DNA of 64,000 nucleotides from Oscillibacter hominis (GTDB lineage: Bacteria; Bacillota; Clostridia; Oscillospirales; Oscillospiraceae). How positions within the stretch are numbered: the first letter of the stretch is position 1; every line of letters starts with the position of its first letter. Positions 35,873 to 45,018 of the stretch are shown here, piece by piece. The position numbers were made by a program, and so were the translations under genes. The notes beneath the pieces are model-generated. The model was not told the origin of the DNA and searched no databases. It was given only the letters and a program-made list of their open reading frames with translations. Location of the stretch: the NCBI RefSeq assembly GCF_014334055.1, contig NZ_CP060490.1, forward strand, positions 1,488,001 through 1,552,000, read 5' to 3'.

Positions 35873-37167
35873 TGACACGAACAATGAACTGCCTGCGTAA
35901 ACTGTCCGCAGGGCTTATGGGCCTGCTGGTCTGCACCGGCTGCGCGGGAACCCCCAGCGAACCTGATATCTACATAGACAAACAAGTTCCGGACGTTGTA
36001 ATCACGCTATTCTGCCAGGGGACCAACACCTCGGATGCCATCCAGAATTGCTGTGATAAAATGGAGAACGACGTCAGTAATATCATTTTGTATAGTGACG
36101 ATGCCAGCTTTTATGCCGAGGACGGGCTTTCTTATCGTGAACTGCTGCTGAAGCGGCTGGAAAGCGGCCAGGCGGACGACCTATACATCATTCCGGCGGA
36201 AGATGTGCTGGAGTTTGACCAGCGTGGCTATATTTACGATCTGTCCCAACTCCCGAATGTCAGCAACCTGTCGGAGGATGCGCTTCAGCAGAGCATTTAC
36301 CGGGGAAAGGTGTTCTCCGTCCCTCTTTCTTACTCCTGCTTCGGGCTCATCTGGAATGTGGATCTGCTGCATCAGTATCATTTGGAAATTCCCACAAACC
36401 TGGAGGAATTTTGGGCCGTATGCGAGTCACTCAAGCAAAATGGGATCCTTCCCTATGGGGCCAATATGGATTATGGCCTCAGCGTGCCGGCCATGTGCGC
36501 CGGGTTTGCGCCCTTGTATCAGTCCCCGGATGTAAAAGAACGCCTGTCGGCCCTCTCCTCGGGTGAGACAGCTGTCAGCAGCTACATGCGGGCGGGGTTT
36601 GCATTTCTGCAGACAATGATTGATAAAGGATATCTGGATGTAGATCAGGCTCTCAACACCCTGCCGGGCAGCGAAGAGGAGTCCAGCCTCTTTGCAGATG
36701 GAAATTGCGCCTTTATCAGTTCCCTCTGCCGATCCAAGGCGTTTTTAGACAGTTACCACTTCGAAATGGAGATGACGGCGCTGCCCGTACTGGATGACGG
36801 TGCAATCTGCGTAGTAGGCGCGGATCAGCGTCTGGCGGTAAACCCCAATTCCGAGCACCTGAAAGAGGCATTGAGTGTGGTGGAATCCCTGTGCACCGTC
36901 GAAACGCTGAATGGGATTGCCTCCAATTTGGGTAAAATCTCCTCTGCCCGGGGCAATGTGGCCGCTACGCTGCCGCAGGCCGACCCATTGGTTGGCTGTG
37001 TGGCACAGGGCGGACAAATCCCAAATCAGGACTTCCATCTCTCCTTTAATACATGGAATACCATCAAAGAGCTGTGCGTCGAGCTCTGCCAAGGCGCTGC
37101 CATAGACGATGTATGCAGGGAGTATGACCAGCTCCAGCAAGCGGAAATAGACGAATATAATTCATAG
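35872..37167 (+). CDS. Extracellular solute-binding lipoprotein coupled to the hybrid kinase
   Basis: 431 residues. Signal peptide with lipobox ending at C24 (GLLVCTGCAG), then a family 1 (sugar type) solute-binding fold: KRLESGQADDLYIIPAEDVLEFDQRGYIYDLSQL, YRGKVFSVPLSYSCFGLIWNVDLL and GNCAFISS. No ABC permease or ATPase gene is adjacent. It starts on the last base of the kinase stop codon. It therefore probably works as a ligand-binding co-sensor for the kinase rather than in import. Ligand unknown. Confidence 0.8.
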   Translation: MTRTMNCLRKLSAGLMGLLVCTGCAGTPSEPDIYIDKQVPDVVITLFCQGTNTSDAIQNCCDKMENDVSNIILYSDDASFYAEDGLSYRELLLKRLESGQADDLYIIPAEDVLEFDQRGYIYDLSQLPNVSNLSEDALQQSIYRGKVFSVPLSYSCFGLIWNVDLLHQYHLEIPTNLEEFWAVCESLKQNGILPYGANMDYGLSVPAMCAGFAPLYQSPDVKERLSALSSGETAVSSYMRAGFAFLQTMIDKGYLDVDQALNTLPGSEEESSLFADGNCAFISSLCRSKAFLDSYHFEMEMTALPVLDDGAICVVGADQRLAVNPNSEHLKEALSVVESLCTVETLNGIASNLGKISSARGNVAATLPQADPLVGCVAQGGQIPNQDFHLSFNTWNTIKELCVELCQGAAIDDVCREYDQLQQAEIDEYNS

Positions 37168-37255
37168 GAGCAGCGGCCAAGTCATGTCCCGCCGCTAAGT
37201 GGAGTAACGGCTGTCGCCGAATCGGAGTACAAATCCACGGCTTTTCCTACAAAAT

Positions 37256-37302
37256 AAAATGCTTCACAACCGGATAAAACCGGCTGTGAAGCATTTTTTA
37301 TG
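37256..37302. terminator. Bidirectional terminator
   Basis: Stem ATGCTTCACAACCGG / CCGGCTGTGAAGCAT with a short A-rich loop (one mismatch), flanked by AAAATAAA and TTTTTTATG. It ends the lipoprotein gene and lysC. Confidence 0.85.
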
Positions 37303-37319
37303 ATCAGTGTGCCAGCCGC

Positions 37320-38531
37320 TCAGGGCTCGTCGAAGAACTTGGCATGGACAGCGCGGACGGCGCGGTCCACATCGTTCTCGTCGATCAGCACGGAGACCCG
37401 GATTTCCGAGGTGTTGATCATCTGGATGTTGATGCCCGCCTCGTAGAGCGCCTCGAACATTTTGGCGGCCACGCCGGCATTGGACATCATGCCCGCTCCC
37501 ACAATGGACACCTTGCCGATCTTGTCATCCACCGCCACGTGGTCAAACTTCAGCACATCCTTGTTGTCCTCCAGCACCTGCTGGGCGTCCTCCAGGTCCT
37601 TTTTGTGAACCGTGAAGCTGATGTCCTTGGTGTCACCCCGGCCGATGGACTGGATGATGACGTCCACATTGATGTTGGCCTTGCCCAAAAGGGAGAAGAC
37701 CTGGAAGGCCACGCCGGGGTTGTGCTGCAGGCCCACCAGCGCCACCCGGGCCACGCTTGTATCCTTCGCCACACCGGCGATATTGGTTTTTTCCATTTTG
37801 ACGACCTCCTTGACTTTTGTGCCCGGCTTCTTTTCCAAGCTGGAGAGGACCTCCAGATTCACATGGTACTTCTTGGCCAGTTCCACGCTGCGGTTGTGCA
37901 GCACCTGGGCCCCCTGGGACGCCAACTCCAGCATCTCGTCGTAAGTAATGGCCTCCAATTTCCGGGCATTGGGCACAATCCTGGGATCACAGGTGTAGAT
38001 CCCATCCACGTCGGTGTAGATCTGGCACAGGTCTGCCTGGAACGACGCCGCCAGAGCCACGGCGCTGGTGTCGCTGCCGCCCCGGCCTAAAGTGGTGACG
38101 TCGCCGTTTTTGTTCACTGCCTGGAACCCGGCCACCAAAACCACCTTGCGCTGGTTCAGCTCGCCCCGGACGCGCTCTTCGTCAATCCGTTTGATCCGTG
38201 CGTCGCTGTGGACGCTGTTGCTCTGAATCCCCACCTGCCACGCGGCCAAAGAGACCGCCGGCACGCCGATTTTCTCCAGGGCCATGGCGCACAGGGCAAC
38301 GGAAATCTGCTCTCCGGTGGACAGCAGCATATCCATCTCCCGCTTGGAGGCGTGAGGATTGATCTCATTGGCCTTGCCGATCAGCTCGTCGGTGGTGTCG
38401 CCCTGGGCAGACAGCACAACGATCACATCATTGCCGGCCTTGTAGGTCTCCGCGATGATTTCGGCAACATGAAAAATCCGTTGGGTGTCCCGGACGGAAC
38501 TGCCCCCGAATTTCTGGACAATTAAACTCAT
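37320..38531 (-). CDS. lysC: Aspartate kinase
   Basis: 403 residues from the ATG at 38531 (MSLIVQKFGGSSV). It phosphorylates L-aspartate, first step to lysine, threonine and methionine. The kinase domain has KFGGSSV at the N-terminus, the catalytic region (LLSTGEQIS, GRGGSDTSA) and two C-terminal ACT domains (about 265-403) for feedback inhibition. It follows hom in the minus-strand operon ACT-hom-lysC with a 68-base gap. Confidence 0.95.
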   Translation of the reverse strand: MSLIVQKFGGSSVRDTQRIFHVAEIIAETYKAGNDVIVVLSAQGDTTDELIGKANEINPHASKREMDMLLSTGEQISVALCAMALEKIGVPAVSLAAWQVGIQSNSVHSDARIKRIDEERVRGELNQRKVVLVAGFQAVNKNGDVTTLGRGGSDTSAVALAASFQADLCQIYTDVDGIYTCDPRIVPNARKLEAITYDEMLELASQGAQVLHNRSVELAKKYHVNLEVLSSLEKKPGTKVKEVVKMEKTNIAGVAKDTSVARVALVGLQHNPGVAFQVFSLLGKANINVDVIIQSIGRGDTKDISFTVHKKDLEDAQQVLEDNKDVLKFDHVAVDDKIGKVSIVGAGMMSNAGVAAKMFEALYEAGINIQMINTSEIRVSVLIDENDVDRAVRAVHAKFFDEP

Positions 38532-38599
38532 TGTTTTCCCCTCTTTACAAGTACTCACCGCTGGGTCGGTTTCATACCATTATAGTTGTATCCGGCAGC

Positions 38600-39796
38600 T
38601 CAGGTGTCAAGCACCCGGAATTTGGACAGAACGTTCAGATTCCTTGCCCGGTTGGCCGCTTCGTTGCCGGGGATGGGCTCGGTCAGAAACGCGGTTTCGC
38701 CGTCCTCCGACAGCACCTCCACCTGGCCGAAGGCCAGGGCGGCGTCGGTCAGGCTGCCGTCGATGCGGAAGTAAAAGCGCATGGGCAGCGTCTCCGGCCC
38801 CACAAAGCCGGCGCTGTTGTCAGACCAGCCGATCTCCTTCCGCTTCTCCCGATGCTGCAGCGCGTCGATCACATCGGCCACCACGGCGGAGGCCGTGGGC
38901 AGGGCGCCCGCGCCCCGGCCGTAGAACATTACCTCGCCAGTGGCGTTGCCCTTGACCACGATGGCGTTGAACACGTCCTCCACCGTGGCGATGGGCGCGT
39001 CCTCAGGAATCAGATGAGGCGCCACATAGGCGGTTCGGCTGCCGTCGGGCAATCGCATGGCGCGGCCAAGGAGCTTGATCCGGTACCCGGCCCGCTCCGC
39101 CACCTTCACATCCCGCAGCGAAAGCCGGGAGATGCCCTCCATGGGCACGCTCTCCGGCAGGACCTGCTGGCCAAAGGCCAAATCCGCCAGGATGCAGGTC
39201 TTCCGCCCGGCGTCGATGCCCTCGATGTCGGCGGTGGGGTCCGCCTCTGCGTAGCCCTTGGCCTGGGCCTCCCGCAGCGCGTCGGTGAAAAAGGCGCCGG
39301 TGCGGACCATGCGGGTAAGGATGTAGTTGGTGGTCCCGTTGAGGATGCCGTAGACCTCCTCGATCTGGTTGGCGGCCATGCACTGGCACAGAGGGCGCAG
39401 AATGGGAATGCCGCCGCCCACGCTGGCCTCAAAGAGATAGTTCACATTTTTCTCTTTGGCCAGTTTCAAAAGCTCCGCACCCCGTTCGGCCACCAGCTGC
39501 TTGTTGGCGGTGACCACGTGCTTTCCCGCCTCCAGGGCCCGGCGGGTATACTCATAGGCCGCGTCCACGCCGCCGATGGTCTCCACCACCACAGAGAGGT
39601 CCGGGTCATTTTCAATCCTTGCAAAGTCGTCGGTCATCCGCGGACGGTAGGGGCCATCCTTAAAGTGGCGCACCAATATGGTCTTGAGGGACACCTCCTC
39701 CCCTAACTTTTGGGCAATCTGCATGCCGTTGCGGGAAAGCACCTCGGCCACACCGCCGCCCACCGTGCCAAATCCCATAATCGCGATCTGAATCAT
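38600..39796 (-). CDS. hom: Homoserine dehydrogenase
   Basis: 398 residues. NAD(P)-binding start IAIMGFGTVGGGVAEVL, then the catalytic domain with GGGIPILRPL, GILNGTTNYILT and AEADPTADIEGIDAGRK (catalytic Lys/Asp region). The C-terminal ACT-like extension is short compared with B. subtilis Hom (about 430), and the last 80 residues look only partly like ACT. It makes homoserine from aspartate semialdehyde. Second gene of the operon. Confidence 0.95.
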   Translation of the reverse strand: MIQIAIMGFGTVGGGVAEVLSRNGMQIAQKLGEEVSLKTILVRHFKDGPYRPRMTDDFARIENDPDLSVVVETIGGVDAAYEYTRRALEAGKHVVTANKQLVAERGAELLKLAKEKNVNYLFEASVGGGIPILRPLCQCMAANQIEEVYGILNGTTNYILTRMVRTGAFFTDALREAQAKGYAEADPTADIEGIDAGRKTCILADLAFGQQVLPESVPMEGISRLSLRDVKVAERAGYRIKLLGRAMRLPDGSRTAYVAPHLIPEDAPIATVEDVFNAIVVKGNATGEVMFYGRGAGALPTASAVVADVIDALQHREKRKEIGWSDNSAGFVGPETLPMRFYFRIDGSLTDAALAFGQVEVLSEDGETAFLTEPIPGNEAANRARNLNVLSKFRVLDT

Positions 39797-39817
39797 TTCC
39801 GCTCTCTCCTTATCCGG

Positions 39818-40258
39818 TTATCCGGCCAGAATTTCAAATTTCACCACTCCGGGCGCGGAGGAGACCTCCGCGATCAGCGCCTCCAGCGTCTCCTCCATGT
39901 CCGAGGTCTCCGCGGAGATGGTCACGGCGGCGCATCCGTTGGTGGGAATGCTCTGATTGATGGTCAGTATATTTGCTCCCGAGTTGGCAAAAATAGACAG
40001 GACGCTGGACAGCACGCCCGTGTTGTCCTTCAGCATGGCATAAAAGGTGATGATCCGCCCTGCCTTCATGTCATTGAAGGGCTGCACCGCGTCCTTGTAC
40101 TTGTAAAACGCGCTGCGGCTGATACCCACCTGTCGGGTAGCAGCGCCCACCGTGTCCGCCTCCCCTGTCTGCATCATGCGCTTGGCCTCGGCCACCTTGA
40201 TGAAAATTTCAGGCAGCGCGTCCGCCGCCACCAGGTAGTACTTGATCTGGATGCTCAC
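39818..40258 (-). CDS. ACT domain protein (PheB/YszB-like)
   Basis: 146 residues from a GTG at 40258 with AGGAGG eight bases upstream; a GTG at 40267 overlaps the RBS itself. The N-terminal part has a helix-turn-helix-like segment (TVGAATRQVGISRSAFYKYKD) and the C-terminal part an ACT domain (FYAMLKDNTGVLSSVLSIFANSGANILTINQSIP). This is the usual companion of hom in Firmicutes; it probably senses an amino acid and may regulate the pathway. Function in detail is not established. Confidence 0.85.
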   Translation of the reverse strand: MSIQIKYYLVAADALPEIFIKVAEAKRMMQTGEADTVGAATRQVGISRSAFYKYKDAVQPFNDMKAGRIITFYAMLKDNTGVLSSVLSIFANSGANILTINQSIPTNGCAAVTISAETSDMEETLEALIAEVSSAPGVVKFEILAG

Positions 40259-40299
40259 GATGTCCACCTCCTATAGGCATTTGTCTTTGAATGTTCATC

Positions 40300-40328
40300 A
40301 TCATAACACATCTGTCCGCAATGGGCAA
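40300..40328 (-). promoter_or_regulatory. Promoter of the ACT-hom-lysC operon
   Basis: Minus strand TTGCCC (40323-40328) and TATGAT (40300-40305) separated by 17 bases. No lysine riboswitch or T-box is seen in the short leader. Confidence 0.6.
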
Positions 40329-40395
40329 GCAAAATTTTATCCAAATTTCGACAGTTTCTTTCCCAGGAAATCTATAAACCGGAGAGGGGGCCTTT

Positions 40396-41460
40396 ATGAA
40401 CCGTCAGATTTCTTTTTTGATGTGGGTCGGATGCGCGTCTGCCGGGATCGCCCTCTTTTACCTGGGCTTCCGCTATTTTATCCCCTGGATGCTGCCGTTT
40501 GTGCTGGCACTGGCCATTGCCGCCTGCCTGGAGCCGGCGGTGGAGTGGCTGCGCCGGCGCTTTGGCTTTCAGCGGGGGTTTTCCTCCGCCAGCTTGACGC
40601 TCCTTCTGCTGGGGCTGGCGCTTTTCCTGTTGATCCGGGGGTTCACCACTCTGGCGGAAGAAGCCTATGGCTTTTTGCAGCAGCTTCCCACCCTGATGGC
40701 GCCGCTCCCAAATGTGCTGGCCGGATGGGAACAAAAATTGGAGCGGTTTTGCGCGGCCTGCCCGGAGGCGATGCAGAACTGGCTGCGCACCCTGCCGGAT
40801 GCGGTGGCAAGCCAGGCGCCGCAGGCTGCCACCCAATTATCTCAGGAGCTGCTGGACCTTCTCTCCGCCTGCGCGGAAAAGCTGCCTGACCTGATCCTGT
40901 TCCTGGTGACCACCGTATTGGCCGTCTTCTACACCACCAGCCGCTACCCGCAAATCCGCGCCTTCATCGTACGCCAGCTGCCCGACCGGTGGCGGCCTTC
41001 GGCCCGGGGCGTGAAAAAGAGCGTGCTGGTCACGCTGAGCCGCTGGCTGCGGGCAGAGTGCACGCTGATCCTCCTGACCTTCGTACAGCTGCTGGCCGGC
41101 TTTTTGCTGTTGGGCGTGGACTATGCGCTGCTGATGGCCGTGCTGACGGCGGTGATCGACGCCCTGCCCATCTTGGGCGTGGGCACGGTGCTGCTGCCGT
41201 GGGGGATATTCTGCTTTTTAAGCGGCGCCGTTCCCCGGGGCATTGGGCTGCTGGCACTCTACGCGGTAATCCTTCTGGTCCACAGCTTTATGGAGCCAAA
41301 GCTCATGGCCTCCCAGGCCGGGCTGCCCCCTATCGCCGCCCTGGCGGCCATGTATTTGGGCTACCGCTCCCTGGGCCTTGCGGGGATGATCTTCTTCCCG
41401 TTTTTGCTGCTGCTGCTCAAGCAGCTTCAGGATTCCGGCTGGCTGCATTTGTGGAAATAA
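40396..41460 (+). CDS. ytvI: YtvI-type sporulation membrane protein (AI-2E transporter superfamily)
   Basis: 354 residues with seven to eight hydrophobic segments: two at the N-terminus (9-44), one at about 61-80, and a cluster from about 155 onward. The C-terminal block with VLTAVIDALPILGVGTVLLPWG and HSFMEPKLMASQAGLPPIAALAAMYLGYRSLG is the AI-2E/PerM superfamily core. Length and the loop between helices 3 and 4 fit YtvI, a sporulation-associated membrane protein. The ATG at 40396 is preceded by GAGAGGGGG. Substrate unknown. Confidence 0.75.
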   Translation: MNRQISFLMWVGCASAGIALFYLGFRYFIPWMLPFVLALAIAACLEPAVEWLRRRFGFQRGFSSASLTLLLLGLALFLLIRGFTTLAEEAYGFLQQLPTLMAPLPNVLAGWEQKLERFCAACPEAMQNWLRTLPDAVASQAPQAATQLSQELLDLLSACAEKLPDLILFLVTTVLAVFYTTSRYPQIRAFIVRQLPDRWRPSARGVKKSVLVTLSRWLRAECTLILLTFVQLLAGFLLLGVDYALLMAVLTAVIDALPILGVGTVLLPWGIFCFLSGAVPRGIGLLALYAVILLVHSFMEPKLMASQAGLPPIAALAAMYLGYRSLGLAGMIFFPFLLLLLKQLQDSGWLHLWK

Positions 41461-41530
41461 AAAACGTCTCTTGTGACGCGCATCCGGCTGCCGCGCTGAA
41501 CCGGCGTGCGTCACAAAATGATTCAGGCGA

Positions 41531-41563
41531 TGAAAAAGAGGAGGCCTTGAGCCTCCTCTTTTT
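41531..41563. terminator. Terminator between ytvI and the PBP gene
   Basis: AAAAAGAGGAGGC-CTTGA-GCCTCCTCTTTTTT, symmetric with A and T runs, so it can end both convergent genes. Confidence 0.85.
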
Positions 41564-41585
41564 TGATAACAATGGAATTAGACTG

Positions 41586-44108
41586 TCACTGAGTGGGTTC
41601 GGAGGGTTCTGAGGGTCCCCAGAACTCGTCAAACCAGTTGTCTCCTCCGCCCCCCGGTTCATCCGTATTCCCGCCGGAGCTGCTTCCGCCGTTGGGGTCC
41701 TCCCCCTCGCCGCCGCTTCCGCTTGGATCTCCGCCGCCTTCACCGCCCTCTTCCGGGGGCGGCGGCTCCGGAGCCGTGGTGTGGACGGTGCAGGGGGTGC
41801 CCGAGGCAGTCTTGGCCGCCTCCGCGGCAGCTTCCAGCGTGCCCAGCAGGTAGGGGGTGTCCGCCACGGAAGCGCCGAAGCTGTCCCGGGTGTAGTCCAG
41901 GACCGACACGGTGGTCACCGTATCCTCCGGGCAGTACTCGCCGGCAATGCATTTCCCCTCCGTGCAGTACTGGATTTCCGTGTGGAGGTTGCAGGTCTCC
42001 GTCGGCTCGGTTCCCTTTGCCACCTCCACCGACTGGATCCGGCTCTCGCCCCGGATGTCGTGGGCACAGGCGTCCGTGGCCAAAAGACCGCTGTCCCTGC
42101 AGACCTGTACCGTCACCAGACCGCTGCTGGGCTTGGAGAAGTCCTTGTTGGAAAGGCCCTCATGGACCTTGCTCATGACCTTGCGCCACAGGGCCGCCGA
42201 GGGGTTGACGCTGGAGATGATCTTCTCATTCTCCTTGTAGCCGCACCAGACGGCGGCGCTGTAATAGGGCGTGTAGCCCACGAAATACCGGTCGTAGTTG
42301 TCGGAGGTGGTACCGGTCTTACCGGCAATGGTCATCCCGGGGAAGTAGGCGCCTCCGCCGGTTCCGCCGGAGATGACGCCCTTGAGCAGCTTGTTCATGA
42401 AGTAGGCCGTGGTCTCCTTCATGGCCACCTGGGACTCCTGGGGATTTTCCAGGACCAGCTCGTCCGAGGAATCCCGGACCTCCACATACAGCCTGGGCTT
42501 GTTGTAAACGCCGTCATTTGCAAAGGAGGCAAAGGCAGCGGCCATCTGCTCCGTGGTGACGCCGTAGGTCAGTCCGCCAAGGCCAAGGGCCGACAGATTC
42601 AGGTCGTCGTCCACCAGCGTGGTGATGCCCAGGTTGTTCTCCAGGAAGGAGTAGGAGTTGGAAACGCCCAACATCTGGTTGACCCGGACCGCCACGGCGT
42701 TGACGGAGCCGGCCACGGCGGCGCTCAGCGTCATCAGCCCGGAGTAGGTCCCGTTGGAGTTCTTGGGCCAGGGCTTGCCGTTGAGCAGCTGCACCGGAGA
42801 GTTGTCAAGGACCGAGGCCATGGTGATGACGCCGGAGTCCAGAGCCGGTGCATAGGTGGCGATGGGCTTGATGGAGGAGCCGCACTGGCGCACCGTGGTG
42901 GACCAGTTCCACACCAGGTCGCCCTCTTTCTTCCCGATGTCGCCCACCATGGCCACTACATTGCCGGTGGAGGGTTCCACAATGGTGATGCCGGAGTGGA
43001 GCGGCTGGCCCTTCCGGGAGGTGTAGTCCGCGTTGGCGCGGTCCTCGAACACAGACTCGGCAATGGACTGAATCTCCGGGTCGATGGTGGTGTAGATCTT
43101 ATAGCCGTTGTAGTAGAGCTGGTGCCGGGCCGCCTTTTCGGAAATATCCAGCTTTTCCGCAAGGTCCGCGGACACGTCCCGGATCACCTGGTCCACAAAG
43201 TAGGAGTTATACTCCACGCTGTCGGAGTCATCCTCCGGCTCCGTGGCGTCCTCGGTGAAAACCACCTTCTCCGCCATGGCGCCGTCGTACTCCTCCTGGG
43301 TGATGTAGCCCTGATCCAGCATCTCGGAGAGGATGGTCTCCTTGCGGCTCTGGTTGTTGGCCAGGCTCTTTTCATTGCGCAGGGGGTCGTATACCCAGGG
43401 GTTGTTGGTGATGCCGATCAGGCTGGCGCACTCCGCAAGGGACAGCTGGGATACGTCCTTGCCGAAGTAGTACTGGGAGGCGGACTGCACGCCGTAGCAG
43501 TTGTATCCCAGGAAGATTTCATTGAGGTACATCTCCAGAATTTCTCTCTTCTCGTACCGCTTCTCCAGGTCCAGCGCCCGGAAAATCTCCGTCACCTTGC
43601 GCTTGACGGTCCCCTCCTTGTCACCGGTCAGGTTCTTGATCAGCTGCTGGGTGATGGTGGAGCCGCCAAAGGTATTCCGCATACCGAAAAACATGTTGAC
43701 CACCGCGCCGGCAGTCCGCTTCCAGTCCACGCCTTTGTGGGTGTAGAAGCGGGCGTCCTCAATGGCGACGCAGGCATCCTGCAGATTCTGGGGAATCTGG
43801 TCGATGGTCACCTCGATGCGGTTGACCTCGCTCTTCAGGGTCTGCAGTTCCTCCCACTGGCCGGTATCCTTGTCCATATAATAAATAAAAGAGGTCTGGT
43901 TGCTGGTGAATTCACTCATATCCAGGGATGCCTCCTTGGACAGCGTGGTATTCACATAGGTCATAAAAATCCCTGCAAAAAAGCAGCAGGTCAGGACAAA
44001 GACCAGCATCAGTGTACCGATGATCTTCGCAATCCGTTTTCCGGTGCTCTGTTTTCTGCGGCGTCTGCGGCGCTGGGCCGGCTGACGCTCCTGATGTTCA
44101 TGGTCCAT
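41586..44108 (-). CDS. Class A penicillin-binding protein (PBP1A-like)
   Basis: 840 residues from the ATG at 44108 (MDHEHQERQ) with GGGAGGTG nine bases upstream. A basic cytoplasmic tail, one helix (about 28-50), a glycosyltransferase GT51 domain with EDARFYTHKGVD and GGSTITQQLIKN, then a transpeptidase domain with SSIK (in CGSSIKP), SVN, and KTGTT motifs. It polymerises and cross-links peptidoglycan outside the cell. After the transpeptidase lies a cysteine pair region (CNLH, YCTEGKC, YCPED) and a low-complexity Pro/Gly/Glu/Ser tail of about 70 residues ending PSEPSEPTQ. The GQ-GSSFKP box here reads RQCGSSIKP, a minor variant. Confidence 0.95.
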   Translation of the reverse strand: MDHEHQERQPAQRRRRRRKQSTGKRIAKIIGTLMLVFVLTCCFFAGIFMTYVNTTLSKEASLDMSEFTSNQTSFIYYMDKDTGQWEELQTLKSEVNRIEVTIDQIPQNLQDACVAIEDARFYTHKGVDWKRTAGAVVNMFFGMRNTFGGSTITQQLIKNLTGDKEGTVKRKVTEIFRALDLEKRYEKREILEMYLNEIFLGYNCYGVQSASQYYFGKDVSQLSLAECASLIGITNNPWVYDPLRNEKSLANNQSRKETILSEMLDQGYITQEEYDGAMAEKVVFTEDATEPEDDSDSVEYNSYFVDQVIRDVSADLAEKLDISEKAARHQLYYNGYKIYTTIDPEIQSIAESVFEDRANADYTSRKGQPLHSGITIVEPSTGNVVAMVGDIGKKEGDLVWNWSTTVRQCGSSIKPIATYAPALDSGVITMASVLDNSPVQLLNGKPWPKNSNGTYSGLMTLSAAVAGSVNAVAVRVNQMLGVSNSYSFLENNLGITTLVDDDLNLSALGLGGLTYGVTTEQMAAAFASFANDGVYNKPRLYVEVRDSSDELVLENPQESQVAMKETTAYFMNKLLKGVISGGTGGGAYFPGMTIAGKTGTTSDNYDRYFVGYTPYYSAAVWCGYKENEKIISSVNPSAALWRKVMSKVHEGLSNKDFSKPSSGLVTVQVCRDSGLLATDACAHDIRGESRIQSVEVAKGTEPTETCNLHTEIQYCTEGKCIAGEYCPEDTVTTVSVLDYTRDSFGASVADTPYLLGTLEAAAEAAKTASGTPCTVHTTAPEPPPPEEGGEGGGDPSGSGGEGEDPNGGSSSGGNTDEPGGGGDNWFDEFWGPSEPSEPTQ

Positions 44109-44168
44109 GACAGGGCACCTCCCTTTCTTCCAAAATTCCATGGAGTAAAAAACTCCAAGATAAATTTT

Positions 44169-44174
44169 ATTATA
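44169..44174 (-). promoter_or_regulatory. Possible -10 box of the PBP gene
   Basis: TATAAT on the minus strand 60 bases before the PBP start. The only TTGACA upstream is too close (7 bases), so the -35 is uncertain. Confidence 0.35.
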
Positions 44175-44374
44175 ACACGGGTGTCAACTTCTAAATTGAC
44201 GCATTTTTGCAGGAAAAAGTTCCAGGTTTTTCCCAGACGCAGCTTTTTCTGTATTCCTGATCTGATCAATGTTACTGGAATCCATTCCAGCGGCTTTACC
44301 AAATGGCATGGAAGCATATTGATCGGCTGGCCGGGCACCCTGCTTTGCACCTGTCCAATTTTCAAATCTTCGGC

Positions 44375-44403
44375 TTGCTTTTTGCCGCCAAACGGGATAC
44401 ACT
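44375..44403 (+). promoter_or_regulatory. Promoter of the DUF1292 gene
   Basis: TTGCTT (44375-44380) and TACACT (44398-44403) with a 17-base spacer, 30 bases before the ATG. The rest of the gap 44109-44433 contains only the possible divergent PBP -10 box. Confidence 0.5.
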
Positions 44404-44433
44404 ACCTTTACCTTTATGAAGGAGGATCAACCC

Positions 44434-44739
44434 ATGAGCGAGGAGTTTGGCCCCAATTTCATCACCCTGACGGACGAAGACGGCAATGAAATCGAACTGG
44501 AGTATGTAGACGCACTGGAGCATAACGGACAGACCTATATGGCCTTTTTCCCCGTGGTAGAGGATGAGCAGGACCCGGAGCAGGTGGAAAACGCAGAGGA
44601 CTACGGTCTTGTCATTTTAAAATCCGTACTGGAAAACGGCGAGGAGCTGCTTTCCACCCTGGATGACGACGAGGAATTGGACCGTGTTTATGAGCTGTTT
44701 ATGGAACAGCTCCTGGAAGATGAGGAAGAAGATTCCTGA
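44434..44739 (+). CDS. DUF1292 family protein (YrzB-like)
   Basis: 101 residues, very acidic, from the ATG at 44434 (MSEEFGPNFITLTDEDGNEIELEYV), preceded by AGGAGG at 8 bases. The opening LTDEDGNEIEFE pattern is that of DUF1292 (YrzB), a small conserved Firmicutes protein of unknown function usually near ruvX/mreB-like or alaS genes. Here it stands alone. Confidence 0.85.
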   Translation: MSEEFGPNFITLTDEDGNEIELEYVDALEHNGQTYMAFFPVVEDEQDPEQVENAEDYGLVILKSVLENGEELLSTLDDDEELDRVYELFMEQLLEDEEEDS

Positions 44740-44769
44740 AAAACCGGTCGTCTTTTCTCCAAAAACTGA

Positions 44770-44798
44770 TTGCATGTTGATGGAAAACGTGCTATCTT
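44770..44798 (+). promoter_or_regulatory. Promoter of the 6S RNA gene
   Basis: TTGCAT (44770-44775) and TATCTT (44793-44798) with exactly 17 bases between, about 6 bases before the predicted RNA 5' end. Confidence 0.65.
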
Positions 44799-44802
44799 AA
44801 AG

Positions 44803-45005
44803 TTGCCCTGCGCGGTGCGTGTCAGATCATTTTTATAACCCACATTTCGTTATTAGGGATGCCAGATCAGTCTGCGGATTGCAGGCCTCCCGGCTGCTGT
44901 CTGCGGCCGGAAGTTGGAAGCAGTGAACCAGGCTGGAGGCAACCCACCTGCCGGTAAAGGTGCAGGTTATAGCGGGGTCTGCACGGCCGCAGCGGGGCTT
45001 TGTTC
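44803..45005 (+). ncRNA. ssrS: 6S RNA
   Basis: About 200 bases with the shape of clostridial 6S RNA. The 5' part GCCCTGCGCGGTGC pairs with the 3' part GCACGGCCGCAGCGGGGC to close the molecule. The inner sequence has the ATAACCCACATTTCG stretch and a central unpaired region between two long helical arms. It has its own promoter and a downstream hairpin. 6S RNA mimics an open promoter and holds RNA polymerase with the primary sigma factor in stationary phase. Exact ends are approximate. The gap 44740-45185 holds no protein gene. Confidence 0.75.
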
Positions 45006-45018
45006 AAGCAAAAATCAG

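Noticed and set aside
37200..37319. Possible riboswitch or attenuator near lysC
   Set aside because: This stretch is downstream of lysC (minus strand) and only holds a bidirectional terminator. The real leader of the operon (40259-40300) is too short for a lysine riboswitch or T-box.
41781..44489. A 902-codon plus-strand frame over the PBP gene
   Set aside because: Antisense to a PBP with all catalytic motifs; no RBS or known domain.
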